Shown here: positions 8,458 through 17,746 of the stretch, in pieces
Layout: each line of letters starts with the position of its first letter
Position numbering within the stretch: the first letter of the stretch is position 1
Source of the DNA: Verrucomicrobiaceae bacterium
Lineage (GTDB): Bacteria > Verrucomicrobiota > Verrucomicrobiia > Verrucomicrobiales > Verrucomicrobiaceae
Assembly: GCA_016795365.1 (NCBI GenBank)
Contig: JAEUHN010000015.1
Coordinates: 1 to 64,000, forward strand
Direction: 5' to 3'
Length of the DNA stretch: 64,000 nt
Made by a program: the position numbers and the translations under genes
Notes under the pieces: model-generated
What the model was told of the DNA's origin: nothing
What the model saw: only the letters and a program-made list of their open reading frames with translations
The model's database searches: none

Positions 8458-10338
8458 TCAAAGGCGTGAACGGAACGGCACGCTCTTCACTAGCGCGATG
8501 AGGAGCGGCTCAAAACGATAGTCGCTGTCGCGCAGCACCTTTTCCAGCCGCAAGAGCGTGGGTTGATCATGCAGTTCCACGGTGCGGCCCGTGGCATAGC
8601 CGAGCAGCCGCGTGCAGAGCGAGCGGACGAAGAGCGCCTTGTCCTCCAGCAGCAGGCGGCGGAACTCGGCGGGCGTGGCGAAGTGGCGTCCGCCCGTCAT
8701 CGTGCCGGTGGCATCAATGGGCTTGCCGCTGTTGCTATCGCGCCACTTGCCGATGATGTCGAAGTTCTCCAGCGCGAAGCCCGGTGGATCGAGCCGAGCA
8801 TGGCAGCCTGCGCACACGGGCTTGTTGCGATGCGCTTCGAGTCGCTGGCGTAGCGTGGTCGCTTTGACAGTCTTTTCATCCTCAGGCAGCTGACCCACAT
8901 TTGCTGGCGGCGGAGGCGGTGGTGTGCCGAGCAGTTGCTCCAGAATCCACTTCCCGCGCAGCACCGGGCTCGTGCGCTGCGGATACGAGGTGTAGGCCAG
9001 GATGGCCGCCATGCTGGTGATACCACCACGCCGATTGTTGGGCAACTTCACCTGCCGCATGTCCTTGCCCTGCACGCCGGGCACCTCATACACCTTCGCC
9101 AGCCGTTCATTAAGAAAGGTGTAGTCGCTGTCGAGGAAGTCGAGCACGCGGCCGTTCTTGCGCAGCAGCTGATCGCAGAAGGCGAAGATCTCGTCATACA
9201 TCGCCTGGCGAAGCTCGCCGTTGAAGTCGGGCGCGTGGCGGCGGTCCGGGTCAACGCTGTTGAAGACCTCGGTGAAGCGCAGCCACTGGCCCGCGAAGTC
9301 CTTGGTCAAGGCCTTCGCCTTATCATCCGCGATCATGCGCCGCACCTGTGCTTCGAGCACCGCATCGTCTTGCAGCTTGTTCTCACCTGCGAGCTTCAGT
9401 AACTGATCGTCGGGCGTGGATGACCACAACAGACACGACAGACGCGAAGCCATCTCGAACGAGTCAAGCTTGCGCGGCTCCTTCGCATTCGCGTGTGCAG
9501 CATCTTCAATGAAGAGGAACTTCGGCGTGACCAGCACCGCCTTGAACATCGTCTTCATCGCCTCGTCCCAGTTCGGCTGGCGCTGCCAGGCCTGACGAAA
9601 GACCCCGAGCACGGCCTGCACCTCATCCTCGGTCGGCGGACGACGATACGCCCGCAGCAGGAAAGGACGCAATGCCAGCTCCGCGCCCTTGTCCGGGGGC
9701 AGCTTGTCGCTGGTGACCGGTGCTAGCAGTCGCGCGCGCAGATCGCCGCGCTCCCACACCTCATTGATCGCAGCGCTGGCAGCATCCAGATACTTTTCGA
9801 TCAGCAGCGGTGAAAGCGTGAGTGTGTCCGCACTGTTGGCAAAGCCCTCACCACCCGCGCCATCGGCAGGAAACGCATCGCCTGGACGCTTCGCGACGCC
9901 GAGCAGATCGCGCAAGGTGTTGCCATACTCCTCACGATTGAGGCGACGTGTCCTCGCGGGGCCGGGCTGTGTGGCAGGCATCGCGAGCACAGCTTCTTCA
10001 TTGCGCTGAATCCAGCGCAGCATCGTGTCGCGTTGTGCGGGATCGATCGGCGGCTTGGGCTTCGGCGGCATGGTGCCTGCACGCAATTGTTCGCGCACCT
10101 TGCCCCACAGGCGGATGTCATGCCGCAGCTCACCAGGCTTCAGCAGCAGATCAAAATCAATGTCGCCCTTCTTCGCATCGGCATCATGGCAGTCCATGCA
10201 GCGATCCTGAAGCACGGGCAGCAGTTCCTTATCAAAAGACTCGGTGACTTCACCAAGCGATGCTGCTGTCGCTGGCTGTGAAGGCAGGGTCAGCGCGAGC
10301 CAAGCGATTGGAAGTTGAACAGACTTGAGGAGACGCAT
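8458..10338 (-). CDS. Planctomycete-type cytochrome c protein (DUF1587/1592/1588/1585)
   Basis: 626 residues with an export signal ([19 protein letters not shown]). An N-terminal c-type haem site CMDCH lies in a PSCyt1-like segment, followed by [18 protein letters not shown] (DUF1587 pattern), a central DUF1595/DUF1592 region, and DUF1588 with a second CxxCH ([19 protein letters not shown]). DUF1585 is at the end ([13 protein letters not shown]). This order is the standard architecture for these periplasmic proteins of unknown function. The open frame reaches 10500, but the ATG at 10338 is followed directly by the signal peptide. Transcription diverges from the SDR gene at 10503. Confidence 0.87.
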   Translation of the reverse strand: MRLLKSVQLPIAWLALTLPSQPATAASLGEVTESFDKELLPVLQDRCMDCHDADAKKGDIDFDLLLKPGELRHDIRLWGKVREQLRAGTMPPKPKPPIDPAQRDTMLRWIQRNEEAVLAMPATQPGPARTRRLNREEYGNTLRDLLGVAKRPGDAFPADGAGGEGFANSADTLTLSPLLIEKYLDAASAAINEVWERGDLRARLLAPVTSDKLPPDKGAELALRPFLLRAYRRPPTEDEVQAVLGVFRQAWQRQPNWDEAMKTMFKAVLVTPKFLFIEDAAHANAKEPRKLDSFEMASRLSCLLWSSTPDDQLLKLAGENKLQDDAVLEAQVRRMIADDKAKALTKDFAGQWLRFTEVFNSVDPDRRHAPDFNGELRQAMYDEIFAFCDQLLRKNGRVLDFLDSDYTFLNERLAKVYEVPGVQGKDMRQVKLPNNRRGGITSMAAILAYTSYPQRTSPVLRGKWILEQLLGTPPPPPPANVGQLPEDEKTVKATTLRQRLEAHRNKPVCAGCHARLDPPGFALENFDIIGKWRDSNSGKPIDATGTMTGGRHFATPAEFRRLLLEDKALFVRSLCTRLLGYATGRTVELHDQPTLLRLEKVLRDSDYRFEPLLIALVKSVPFRSRL

Positions 10339-10502
10339 GTGAAGAGGTAAGCACATACGCGTCGCAGCGTGCGTCGTCACCCGAGGGATTGAGGAAAGTG
10401 TAATGCAGCGACGAGTGATGTTCGTCGCCTGATCGCAGTCGCATTTCACACACACTTTGTCGTGGTGACATCGGCATCCTCTTTCGTATGCTCGTCGCAC
10501 TC

Positions 10503-11303
10503 ATGAACCGACTCGATAACAAAGTCATCCTCATCACCGGCAGCGTCACCGGCATCGGCAAGGCCATCGCGAAGCGTTGCGTCGCTGAGGGCGCACGCGT
10601 GCTCATCCACGGCCTGGAGGCCGATTTGGGCCAGGAAACGCTCGCGGAGCTCGGCGCGGACAAGGCGGTGCTCGTGCTCAAAGACCTCGCGGAGGAAGAG
10701 GCACCACAATTGCTCGTCGAGAAGGCTGTGAGCGCCTTTGGCAAGCTCGACGCCGTGGTGAATAACGCCGCGCAGGTCGGCCTCGGCAACATTCACGACA
10801 CGGATGCGAAATGGTTCCGCCGCATGCTCGAGATCAACTGCGTGGTGCCTTATCTCCTCATCCGCGCCGCTTTGCCGCATCTGCGTGAAGCACGCGGCAG
10901 CGTCATCAACATCGGCAGCGTCAACGCGTGGAGCGGCGAGCCGAATCTGTTGCCCTACAGCGTCTCCAAAGGCGCTCTCATGACCCTCACGCGCAATCTG
11001 GGCGACACGCTCATGCGCGAGGACGGCGTGCGCGTGAATCAAATCAACCCCGGCTGGGTGCTCACCGAAAACGAAGCCAAACGTAAGCGCTCCCACGGCC
11101 TCAAAGACGACTGGTATGCCGATCTGCCGAAGGTCTATGCTCCCGCCGGCCGCATCCTCTGGCCCGACGAGATCGCCGCCTGCGCCGCCTGGCTCCTCGC
11201 CGACGAATGCGGCCCCATCAGCGGCCAGGTCTTCGATTTGGAACAGCACCCTTTCATTGGCCGCAATCCCCCGAAGGATGCGAGCACGATTCCGACGAAG
11301 TGA
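10503..11303 (+). CDS. SDR family oxidoreductase
   Basis: 266 residues of a classical short-chain dehydrogenase. The NAD(P) motif is TGSVTGIGKA, NNAAQ stabilises the central sheet, the catalytic Ser is in NIGSVNAW and the Tyr/Lys pair is in YSVSKGA. The C-terminus WLLADECGPISGQVFDLE is the usual SDR end. A classical cytoplasmic tetramer is expected; the substrate is unknown, though a sugar-acid or polyol role would fit the sugar-isomerase gene that follows. The ATG at 10503 is preferred over 10488 by family alignment. Confidence 0.9.
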   Translation: MNRLDNKVILITGSVTGIGKAIAKRCVAEGARVLIHGLEADLGQETLAELGADKAVLVLKDLAEEEAPQLLVEKAVSAFGKLDAVVNNAAQVGLGNIHDTDAKWFRRMLEINCVVPYLLIRAALPHLREARGSVINIGSVNAWSGEPNLLPYSVSKGALMTLTRNLGDTLMREDGVRVNQINPGWVLTENEAKRKRSHGLKDDWYADLPKVYAPAGRILWPDEIAACAAWLLADECGPISGQVFDLEQHPFIGRNPPKDASTIPTK

Positions 11304-11315
11304 TTCGGATTGGAA

Positions 11316-11417
11316 ACACGAATGGCCGCGAATTTTGACGAATGAACTCGAATACCTCCGGCACGATGCTTCTTCGCCATTCGCGGACATTCGTTCTCAT
11401 TCGTCTTCATTCGCGTT
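11316..11417. repeat. Degenerate short-period inverted repeat (GAATG/CATTC type)
   Basis: Between the SDR and isomerase genes the + strand shows ACGAATGGCCGCGAAT, GACGAATGAACTCGAAT, and then the reverse complement type CATTCGCGGACATTCG and CATTCGTCTTCATTCGCG. Units of about 7-9 bases built on GAATG face inversely repeated units on the right, so the transcript could fold into a long imperfect hairpin. Comparable elements with other unit sequences occur elsewhere in the window. Confidence 0.55.
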
Positions 11418-11459
11418 AGAATCAAAACTCTCTGCTCTTAGCCCTACGCTCTCCGCTTT

Positions 11460-12344
11460 ATGCCCAAACTCGCCGCCTTCCCAAAAGCCTTCATGGTCGC
11501 CCTTTGCAAAGAAGGGACGATGACCGTGTCCGAATGGATCAAGCTCGCCTCCACGCTCGATGTGCAGGGCCTGGAGTGGTATGCGGGCTTTCTGGAGATG
11601 GCCGATGAGAAAAACTGGCCGCGCTTTCGCAAAGAGGTCGAGGACACCGGCAAGGTCATCCCGATGATGTGCTGCTCGCCCGACTTCACGCATCCCGATG
11701 CGGCGTTCCGCGAAAAAGAGATCGCGAAGCAGAAACGCTGGATCGACATGACGCACACGCTTGGTGGCAGCTATTGCCGCGTGCTCAGCGGTCAAAGAAG
11801 GCCCGAACTCAGCATCGACGAGGGCGTGAAGCTCGCCGCCGACTCCATCCACGCCTGCCTGCCGTATGCGCAGGAGCGCGGCATCACGCTGATCATCGAA
11901 AATCACTACAAGGACGACTTCTGGGAGTATCCCGAGTTCGCGCAGAAGATGGATGTCTTCTGCAAGCTCGTCGATGCCGTGAGCCACCCGAACTTCGGCG
12001 TGAACTACGACCCCTCGAACACCTACCTCGCCGGCGAGGACCCCATCGAGCTGCTGAAGCGCGTCTCGCACCGCGTCGTCACCATGCACGCCAGCGATCG
12101 CTACCTCGCCGAGGGCACCATCGAAGACCTCCGCAAAGAAGAAGGCGGTGCGCAAGGCTACGCCAAACGCCTCCGCCACGGCGAGATCGGCAAAGGCCTC
12201 AATGATTACGATGCCATCTTCACCGAGCTCAAAAGCAAAGGCTTCAACGGCTGGATCAGCATCGAAGACGGCGTCGATGGCATGGAGCAGCTCGCGAGGA
12301 GCGTCGATTTCCTGAAGCGGAAGATCGCGCAGCATTGGCCATGA
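11460..12344 (+). CDS. Sugar phosphate isomerase/epimerase (xylose-isomerase-like TIM barrel)
   Basis: 294 residues of the AP-endonuclease-2/xylose-isomerase-like TIM barrel. Metal-ligand positions fit ITLIIENHYKDDFWE (Glu), FGVNYDPSNTYLAGED (Asp), VVTMHASDRY (His/Asp) and the final WISIEDG (Glu). No export signal is visible, so it is cytoplasmic. Its TGA overlaps the ATG of the beta-helix gene downstream (12341-12344), so the pair is coupled. Likely role: isomerisation or epimerisation of a sugar or sugar acid released from polysaccharide. Confidence 0.88.
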   Translation: MPKLAAFPKAFMVALCKEGTMTVSEWIKLASTLDVQGLEWYAGFLEMADEKNWPRFRKEVEDTGKVIPMMCCSPDFTHPDAAFREKEIAKQKRWIDMTHTLGGSYCRVLSGQRRPELSIDEGVKLAADSIHACLPYAQERGITLIIENHYKDDFWEYPEFAQKMDVFCKLVDAVSHPNFGVNYDPSNTYLAGEDPIELLKRVSHRVVTMHASDRYLAEGTIEDLRKEEGGAQGYAKRLRHGEIGKGLNDYDAIFTELKSKGFNGWISIEDGVDGMEQLARSVDFLKRKIAQHWP

Positions 12345-13981
12345 AAACGATCTGCCTTCTCTACCTCATTCTCGCCGTCGCTGCCTTTGCCAATGACTCG
12401 GCCAAACTCGCCGTGCTGCTCGCCAAAGAGGGCGTCGTGACGATCCCGGCAGGTGATTACCATCTCGATGGCACGCAGCCGATCCCGCTGCACTCAAACA
12501 CGACCGTCATGGCGCACGGCGCTCGATTTATCCTGCCGGAGACGCTGCCGGATCAGGCTCGTATGGTGCTTTTTGCCGGGGAAAACATCGCGCACTTCGC
12601 GTGGCATGGTGGCGAGTTCATCGGGCATGTGTTTGATCCGGCGAAGAAGCACAACACCTGGGAGCCAAACTCGAACACCAAGGGCATCGAGATCACCACG
12701 ACGAAGGAAGGCGGCACGCATGACATTTTGTTTCGCGAAGTAAAAGCCAACGGCATGGCCGCCGCCGTCATCGGTGTGCATGGCCTCTACGACAAGAAGG
12801 ACGAGGCCAATGTGAAGTCCTACGCCGAGCGTGTGGCGGTCGAAAGCTGCACGCTGCTGCGCAGCGGGAAGTTCATGTGGGACTACGGCTACCTGTGGCA
12901 GATCGTGACCTTCCCGGAGCACTACGAACCTTGGGAAGTCGAACGGGCGCGGAAATACTTCCGCATGGACCTCACACGAGAGGTCAGCATGAAGGCTGGA
13001 GATGATCAGGTCAGCTTTGACAATACCAACCGGCCGCTGGTCGTGAGCACGACCGACGATCCGAAGGAGATCATCACCTTCATGGGCGAGAACCTTCCGA
13101 AAAACATCGTCCGCGGACGCCAGTATTTCGTGACCGAATCCACGCCCGGCTCCATCCGCATCGCGGAAAGCCTTGGTGACCCAGCCATTAAGTTTGAGAG
13201 CGATGGCGGAGGCGCGCTCGTGTTTCTCGTCAATGCCGCCTACCTCGGCGCGTATGCCCCAACGGGCAGCGGACCCGGCAAAGGAGCCTTCGACATCGTC
13301 GGCGCACGCGATGTGCGTGTCACCGGCTGCCAGCTCAGCGCCATAGGCGACACGATGCACATCCAGCGTTGCAAAAACATCGTCTTTGCGAACAACCACA
13401 TCCTCGGCAGCCGCATGGGCGCCTTCTTTTTGGCCGAGTTCTGCCAAAACGCCACCATCACCGGCAATCTCGTCGATGGCACCAACGGCAGCCGCGTCAT
13501 CAGCGTCGAGAAAAGCTGCACGGATGTCACCATGACCGGCAACACCTTCCGCAATGGCGGACGCGGCGCGTGGATCAACCAGCCCGTGAACTTCATCATG
13601 ACCGGCAATGTCTTCATCAACAATACGACGAAGAACGACCCCGATCCGCGCCTCGGCCGCATCGCCTTCCAGACCGCGAAGCCCGGCCAGTTCCCCGAGC
13701 TCTACTTCACTCTCTACGAACCCGGTGCCACCTACGGCCCCATCATCGTGAAGGACAACATCTTCCACCTCGGCGACCACTGCCCCGAGGAAGCCGTCAC
13801 CTTCGCCCCGAACGGCCACGACCTCGTCTTCACCGGCAACACCTTCCAACGAAGCGGTGAACGGGCTGGAAAACCTGTTCTACTGGTCGTCGATCCCACC
13901 TGCATGCGTGGAACCATCTCGGGGAATCTGGGCGCGAAGAACGTCAAGAAGCCCGTCGATTTCAATCACGGGCGGCGTTAA
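12341..13981 (+). CDS. Secreted right-handed parallel beta-helix protein
   Basis: 546 residues. A signal peptide (MKTICLLYLILAVAAFA) precedes a mature region with beta-helix coils from about residue 320 onward (repeated patterns such as TITGNLVDG, TMTGNTFRNG, IMTGNVFINN, VFTGNTF). The early segment (GVVTIPAGDYHLDGTQPIPLHSNTTVMAHG) is the pectate-lyase-3-like opening of many glycan-acting beta-helix enzymes. Catalytic residues cannot be assigned. Translation is coupled to the isomerase upstream. The start at 12341 rests on the ATGA overlap and the signal peptide. Confidence 0.85.
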   Translation: MKTICLLYLILAVAAFANDSAKLAVLLAKEGVVTIPAGDYHLDGTQPIPLHSNTTVMAHGARFILPETLPDQARMVLFAGENIAHFAWHGGEFIGHVFDPAKKHNTWEPNSNTKGIEITTTKEGGTHDILFREVKANGMAAAVIGVHGLYDKKDEANVKSYAERVAVESCTLLRSGKFMWDYGYLWQIVTFPEHYEPWEVERARKYFRMDLTREVSMKAGDDQVSFDNTNRPLVVSTTDDPKEIITFMGENLPKNIVRGRQYFVTESTPGSIRIAESLGDPAIKFESDGGGALVFLVNAAYLGAYAPTGSGPGKGAFDIVGARDVRVTGCQLSAIGDTMHIQRCKNIVFANNHILGSRMGAFFLAEFCQNATITGNLVDGTNGSRVISVEKSCTDVTMTGNTFRNGGRGAWINQPVNFIMTGNVFINNTTKNDPDPRLGRIAFQTAKPGQFPELYFTLYEPGATYGPIIVKDNIFHLGDHCPEEAVTFAPNGHDLVFTGNTFQRSGERAGKPVLLVVDPTCMRGTISGNLGAKNVKKPVDFNHGRR

Positions 13982-13992
13982 CTGCCACCACC

Positions 13993-14577
13993 ATGCTCCA
14001 CCGCTTCCTCTTCCTCCTCACGCTTGCTTTGATCACCACCGTCGCGCACGCGGAGCAGTTCGTGCTGTTTGATGTGACCTTCACCTTCACGCAGGAGGAT
14101 GCGCTGAACTCGAAGCCCAGCCAGTCGCACTACTACCTCAAGGAAGACCGACTGAATCCGCAGCGCCCGAAGGATTGGACCACGCCGGTCGATTACCGCA
14201 ACGGCACCGCTCACCTGCGTCTCGAAGTGCTGGAGAAGCCGGCGGGCGATCAGCCGACATCGTGGAGCGTTTGCTACATCCCTTACAAAGGTCAAAATCA
14301 CGGCTACGGCTGCATCGGCACGGGCGCGTATTCCAAGACAGGCGTCATCGAGAAGGATCTCGACATGACGAAGTTCTGGCAGAACAACGACATCCTCTGG
14401 GATCAGGGCATCAAGGAGATGCACCTCGTGCTCAAGGACGACAAAAACCTCCACGCGCACAAGCGGCCCGATCCCGAGAAGTTCTTCCCCACGAAGGTGC
14501 GCATGACACTGATCCAGGTGTCGAAAGGCGCGAAGTATGATCCGGCTCTCGTGCCCGGACTTCCCGCCGTGAAATGA
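13993..14577 (+). CDS. Secreted protein of unknown function
   Basis: 194 residues with a clear signal peptide (MLHRFLFLLTLALITTVAHA). The mature part is soluble and has aromatic-rich strands (LFDVTFTFTQED, WSVCYIPYKGQNHGYGCIG, KFWQNNDILWDQGIKEMHLVLKDD). No catalytic motif was recognised. It starts 12 bases after the beta-helix gene, so it may be the third gene of the isomerase/beta-helix operon and could act on the same substrate. A carbohydrate-associated beta-sandwich is a guess. Confidence 0.7.
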   Translation: MLHRFLFLLTLALITTVAHAEQFVLFDVTFTFTQEDALNSKPSQSHYYLKEDRLNPQRPKDWTTPVDYRNGTAHLRLEVLEKPAGDQPTSWSVCYIPYKGQNHGYGCIGTGAYSKTGVIEKDLDMTKFWQNNDILWDQGIKEMHLVLKDDKNLHAHKRPDPEKFFPTKVRMTLIQVSKGAKYDPALVPGLPAVK

Positions 14578-14639
14578 GCGAAAAAACTGCGCTCGAGGCA
14601 TGACGAACGGCGCTTTCCATGCACTGTTCACCCGAACTC

Positions 14640-15947
14640 ATGGACCTCACGCGCAAACTCGAAATCCTGGCCGACGCGGCGAAGTATGACGCGTCCTGCG
14701 CCAGCTCCGGCGCGGCGCGGAAGGACTCGCGCGATGGCAAAGGCATCGGCTCCACGGGCGGCATGGGCATCTGCCACAGCTACACGCCGGACGGGCGCTG
14801 CGTGTCGCTGCTGAAGGTGCTGCTCACCAACGCCTGCCTCTACGACTGCCATTACTGCATCAACCGCCGCTCCAGCAACGTGCAGCGGGCACGCTTCACA
14901 CCGGAGGAGGTCGTGCAACTCACGCTCGACTTCTACAAGCGCAACTACATCGAGGGCCTCTTCCTCAGCAGCGGCATCGTGCGCAGCGCGGACCACACCA
15001 TGGAGCAGGTCATCGAGGTCGCGCGGCAGCTCCGCGAGGTGCATCACTTCCGCGGCTACATCCATCTCAAAACCATCCCCGAGGCCTCGCAAGCGCTCAT
15101 CGACAAGGCCGGCCGTTTCGCCGACCGCATCAGCATCAACATCGAACTGCCCTCGCAGCAGAGCCTCGACCGCCTCGCGCCGGAAAAGAATCTCACCAAC
15201 ACAAAACAGGCCATGCACGGCATCCGCCAGCGCATCGACGAAAGCCTGGAGGCCAAAAAAGCCGCGCGACAGATCATGAACCGCCCGCGGGTCAAAGCAC
15301 CCGCCTTTGCCACCGGCCAGAGCACGCAGATGATCGTCGGCGCGGACGACAGCAGCGACGCGCTCGTGCTGCATCGCGCCGATGAGCTGTATCGCGAGGT
15401 GCGGCTGCGCCGCGTCTATTACAGCGGCTTCAGCCCCATCCCGGAGCCCAGCGTGCTGCTACCCATCAAGCCGCCGCCTCTCGTGCGCGAGCATCGCTTG
15501 TATCAGGCCGACTGGCTGCTGCGCTTCTACGGCTTCGATGTCGGCGAGTTGCTGCCCAAAGAAGAGCCAAACCTCGATCTCGACCTCGATCCGAAGCTCG
15601 CGTGGGCCTTGCGCAATCGCGCTGTCTTCCCCGTGGACATCAATCGCGCCTCACAAGAGTTGCTCTGGCGCATCCCCGGCCTCGGCACTGTCAATGTCGC
15701 CCGCATCCTCGCCGCGCGACGCTGGTCACGCCTCACCCTCGCCGATCTCCAGCGCATGCGGGTGAACCTCAAAAAGGTCATGCCTTTCATCATCGCCGCC
15801 GATCACCGCCCGCGCCTCGCGCTGCTCGAAAGCACCAACCTCCGCCAGCACTTCCTCCCCAGCCCCCGCCAGCTCGAACTCAACTTCAGCGCTCAACCTC
15901 CGACCACGCCTGCTGATACCGCGATGGCTCTCAGCGGCCAGTTATGA
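14640..15947 (+). CDS. Putative DNA modification/repair radical SAM protein (rSAM_link_UDG type)
   Basis: 435 residues from ATG 14640 (the alternative ATG at 14619 adds MHCSPEL). The radical SAM cluster is CLYDCHYC (Cys66, Cys70, Cys73), embedded in the family signature CVSLLKVLLTNACLYDCHYC followed by INRRSSN. Other conserved parts are LFLSSGI, HLKTIPEA, SINIELP and YYSGFSPIPEP. A C-terminal helix-hairpin-helix (about 335-385, WRIPGLGTVNVARILAARR) suggests DNA binding. This is the TIGR03916-type protein normally encoded beside a DUF4130 protein. Here the partner (16770-17636) follows after a two-gene insertion. The substrate of the radical chemistry is unknown. Confidence 0.9.
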   Translation: MDLTRKLEILADAAKYDASCASSGAARKDSRDGKGIGSTGGMGICHSYTPDGRCVSLLKVLLTNACLYDCHYCINRRSSNVQRARFTPEEVVQLTLDFYKRNYIEGLFLSSGIVRSADHTMEQVIEVARQLREVHHFRGYIHLKTIPEASQALIDKAGRFADRISINIELPSQQSLDRLAPEKNLTNTKQAMHGIRQRIDESLEAKKAARQIMNRPRVKAPAFATGQSTQMIVGADDSSDALVLHRADELYREVRLRRVYYSGFSPIPEPSVLLPIKPPPLVREHRLYQADWLLRFYGFDVGELLPKEEPNLDLDLDPKLAWALRNRAVFPVDINRASQELLWRIPGLGTVNVARILAARRWSRLTLADLQRMRVNLKKVMPFIIAADHRPRLALLESTNLRQHFLPSPRQLELNFSAQPPTTPADTAMALSGQL

Positions 15948-15984
15948 GGCTTGCGGCCCAACTCAAGGAGACTAAACTCGCTGT

Positions 15985-16203
15985 ATGTCAGTCATCGTGA
16001 ACCTCGAAGAGAGCATCGGCAAATGGGTTGGCCGAAAAGATGCAGGCGATGATCCTTTCGCCGCCTATGCCAAACTTCTCCGGCTTTCGAGAGGCTTAAT
16101 CTCCACCACGCCCTATCCCAGAGGCGTCTTCAGATTCAAAACCCACGAAGAGGCCGACGAATGGAAATGGAAGCACATCCTCAAGGCAGCGAAGAAGGGC
16201 TGA
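15985..16203 (+). CDS. Small protein paired with a nucleotidyltransferase (antitoxin-like)
   Basis: 72 residues, MSVIVNLEESIGKWVGRKDA..., ending in a charged Trp/Lys-rich tail (THEEADEWKWKHILKAAKKG). No family recognised. It overlaps the downstream nucleotidyltransferase gene by 43 bases. The size, order and overlap resemble small antitoxin or chaperone partners of minimal nucleotidyltransferases, but no function can be claimed. Confidence 0.6.
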   Translation: MSVIVNLEESIGKWVGRKDAGDDPFAAYAKLLRLSRGLISTTPYPRGVFRFKTHEEADEWKWKHILKAAKKG

Positions 16204-16769
16204 AAAGCAGACCCCCCACCGAGATCGATCTGATCTCTATATGCGATGGCTTGAACAAGGCGGGAGCAAAGTATGTGGTCGTTGGCGGATGGGCCATCAT
16301 TCAGTCCGGCTATCCGCGTTACACCGAAGACATCGATCTTCTGATCTTAACCGGTGAGGAAAACGAGGCCGCAGTGCTAGCGGTTTTGAGCGAGCTGCCG
16401 GATCGTGCCGCTGCTCAGGTCAAACCCGGGGAAGTGGCTGAGTATGGCGTGGTTCGCATTGGCGACGAGGTGCTTGTGGATCTTATGAAGAGTGGCTGCG
16501 GAGTCACTTATGCGGATGCCATCGACGATGCCGTCTGGTGCGAATTGAAGGGCGTGCGCATTCCATTCGCCTCCAAGAAGACACTGTGGAAGATGAAGCA
16601 AACGCTACGCGAAAAGGACAATCCCGACCGGGTGTTCCTCGCGCAGGCTCTTGCCGAAGAAGGCATCGCTCTGGATCCGCCATTGAAGTCATCCAATCCC
16701 GATGATGATCTTCCAGCCTGGGCGCAAGCCTTGATTGCGGCTATCCGCTCCCTCTTCAAACGGCGATAA
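16161..16769 (+). CDS. Nucleotidyltransferase-fold protein (DUF6036/AbiEii-like)
   Basis: 202 residues. The motif VVGGWAIIQSGYPRYTEDIDLLI contains the GG of the nucleotidyltransferase fold and the D-x-D metal pair (EDID). The distal part IGDEVLVDLMKSGCGVTY supplies a likely third acidic residue. ASKKTLWKMKQTLREKDNPDRVFL resembles the end of the minimal-NTase/AbiEii-like core. Family members act in toxin-antitoxin or abortive-infection modules and sometimes as antibiotic adenylyltransferases. It overlaps the 72-aa gene and abuts the DUF4130 gene (TAA immediately followed by ATG). Starts at 16161 or 16167 are both possible. Confidence 0.75.
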   Translation: MEMEAHPQGSEEGLKSRPPTEIDLISICDGLNKAGAKYVVVGGWAIIQSGYPRYTEDIDLLILTGEENEAAVLAVLSELPDRAAAQVKPGEVAEYGVVRIGDEVLVDLMKSGCGVTYADAIDDAVWCELKGVRIPFASKKTLWKMKQTLREKDNPDRVFLAQALAEEGIALDPPLKSSNPDDDLPAWAQALIAAIRSLFKRR

Positions 16770-17636
16770 ATGACAACCCACACCGCTCAAATTCAGCCCA
16801 CCTTTGAAGCCTGGCGCTCCAAGGCTCGCGAGCTGCTGCGGCACGGTGTAGCACCGGAAAACGTCGATTGGGTGGACGCCTCGCAAACCGCCAGTTTGCT
16901 CGCCGACGAGCCTGCGGAGTATCAAACCGCTCCCAACGCCGCCGTGAAGGTCCCTGCCGACTTTTTGCGACTCGCAGCCAATGTTTGCGCCCACACCGAC
17001 GAGCGCCGTTTTGCCATCCTGTATCGCCTTTTGCATCGTTTGACGCTCGGCGGCGAAAAACACCTCCTCGGCATGCCTTCCGACCGCGACATGCATCAGT
17101 GCAACGCGTGGGCAAAGGCTGTCAGCCGCGACATCCACAAGATGCATGCCTTCGTGCGCTTCCGACTCGTCGGCGTGAACGAGCAAAACGGTCGCGAGCA
17201 ATTCGTCGCCTGGTTTGAGCCCGAGTATCGCATCACCCGGCTCGCCGCACCGTTTTTCGAAAAACGCTTCGCCAGCATGGACTGGTCGATTTTGACCCCC
17301 GATGAATGCGTGAGCTGGGACGGCGAAAGACTCACCTTCATGCCCGGCATGAGCCGCCACGACGCCCCCGCCGCCGATGCCCACGACGACCTCTGGCGCA
17401 CCTACTACCGCAGCATCTTCAATCCCGCGCGGCTCAAGGTGTCGGCCATGCAATCCGAGATGCCGATCAAATATTGGAAGAACCTCCCCGAGGCCACTCT
17501 CATTGCTGGCCTGATCAATGGAAGTGAGAAGCGAGTCCAGACGATGATCGAAACACCCGAGCGCCCCGTGAAGCCCGCGCCTGACAACGCGTATCTGCGT
17601 TCACTGCATGAGCGAAGTGAAGCAAACAAGTCCTAA
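16770..17636 (+). CDS. DUF4130 (rSAM-linked DNA metabolism) protein
   Basis: 288 residues resembling the TIGR03915/DUF4130 family that partners the rSAM_link_UDG protein. Recognisable parts: VKVPADFLRLAANVCAHTDE, RFAILYRLLHRLT, KAVSRDIHKMHAFVRFR, HFTP-like positions replaced by TRLAAPFFEKRF, DWSILTPDECVSWDG, and a C-terminal FNPARLKVSAMQSEMPIKYWKNLPE. No uracil-DNA-glycosylase domain is fused at the C-terminus, unlike longer relatives. It probably acts with the radical SAM protein at 14640. The start codon directly follows the nucleotidyltransferase stop, which implies co-translation. Confidence 0.82.
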   Translation: MTTHTAQIQPTFEAWRSKARELLRHGVAPENVDWVDASQTASLLADEPAEYQTAPNAAVKVPADFLRLAANVCAHTDERRFAILYRLLHRLTLGGEKHLLGMPSDRDMHQCNAWAKAVSRDIHKMHAFVRFRLVGVNEQNGREQFVAWFEPEYRITRLAAPFFEKRFASMDWSILTPDECVSWDGERLTFMPGMSRHDAPAADAHDDLWRTYYRSIFNPARLKVSAMQSEMPIKYWKNLPEATLIAGLINGSEKRVQTMIETPERPVKPAPDNAYLRSLHERSEANKS

Positions 17637-17746
17637 GCTCTCGGCACCCGTCGCAGACGGATATCTTGATGTGGCCAACAAAGACCGAGCAGCCAATGCG
17701 CAGTGTTTGACATTTTCGCCGACGACGGCATGACGCATTCGAATTC

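Noticed and set aside
12494-13849. 451-codon minus-strand frame opposite the beta-helix gene at 12341
   Set aside because: Asp/Val/Gly-rich mirror of the real gene with no motif or plausible start signals.
17707-17735. TTGACA with weak -10 before the large beta-helix gene
   Set aside because: The -35-like hexamer is present, but no acceptable -10 lies 16-18 bases downstream, so no promoter was called.
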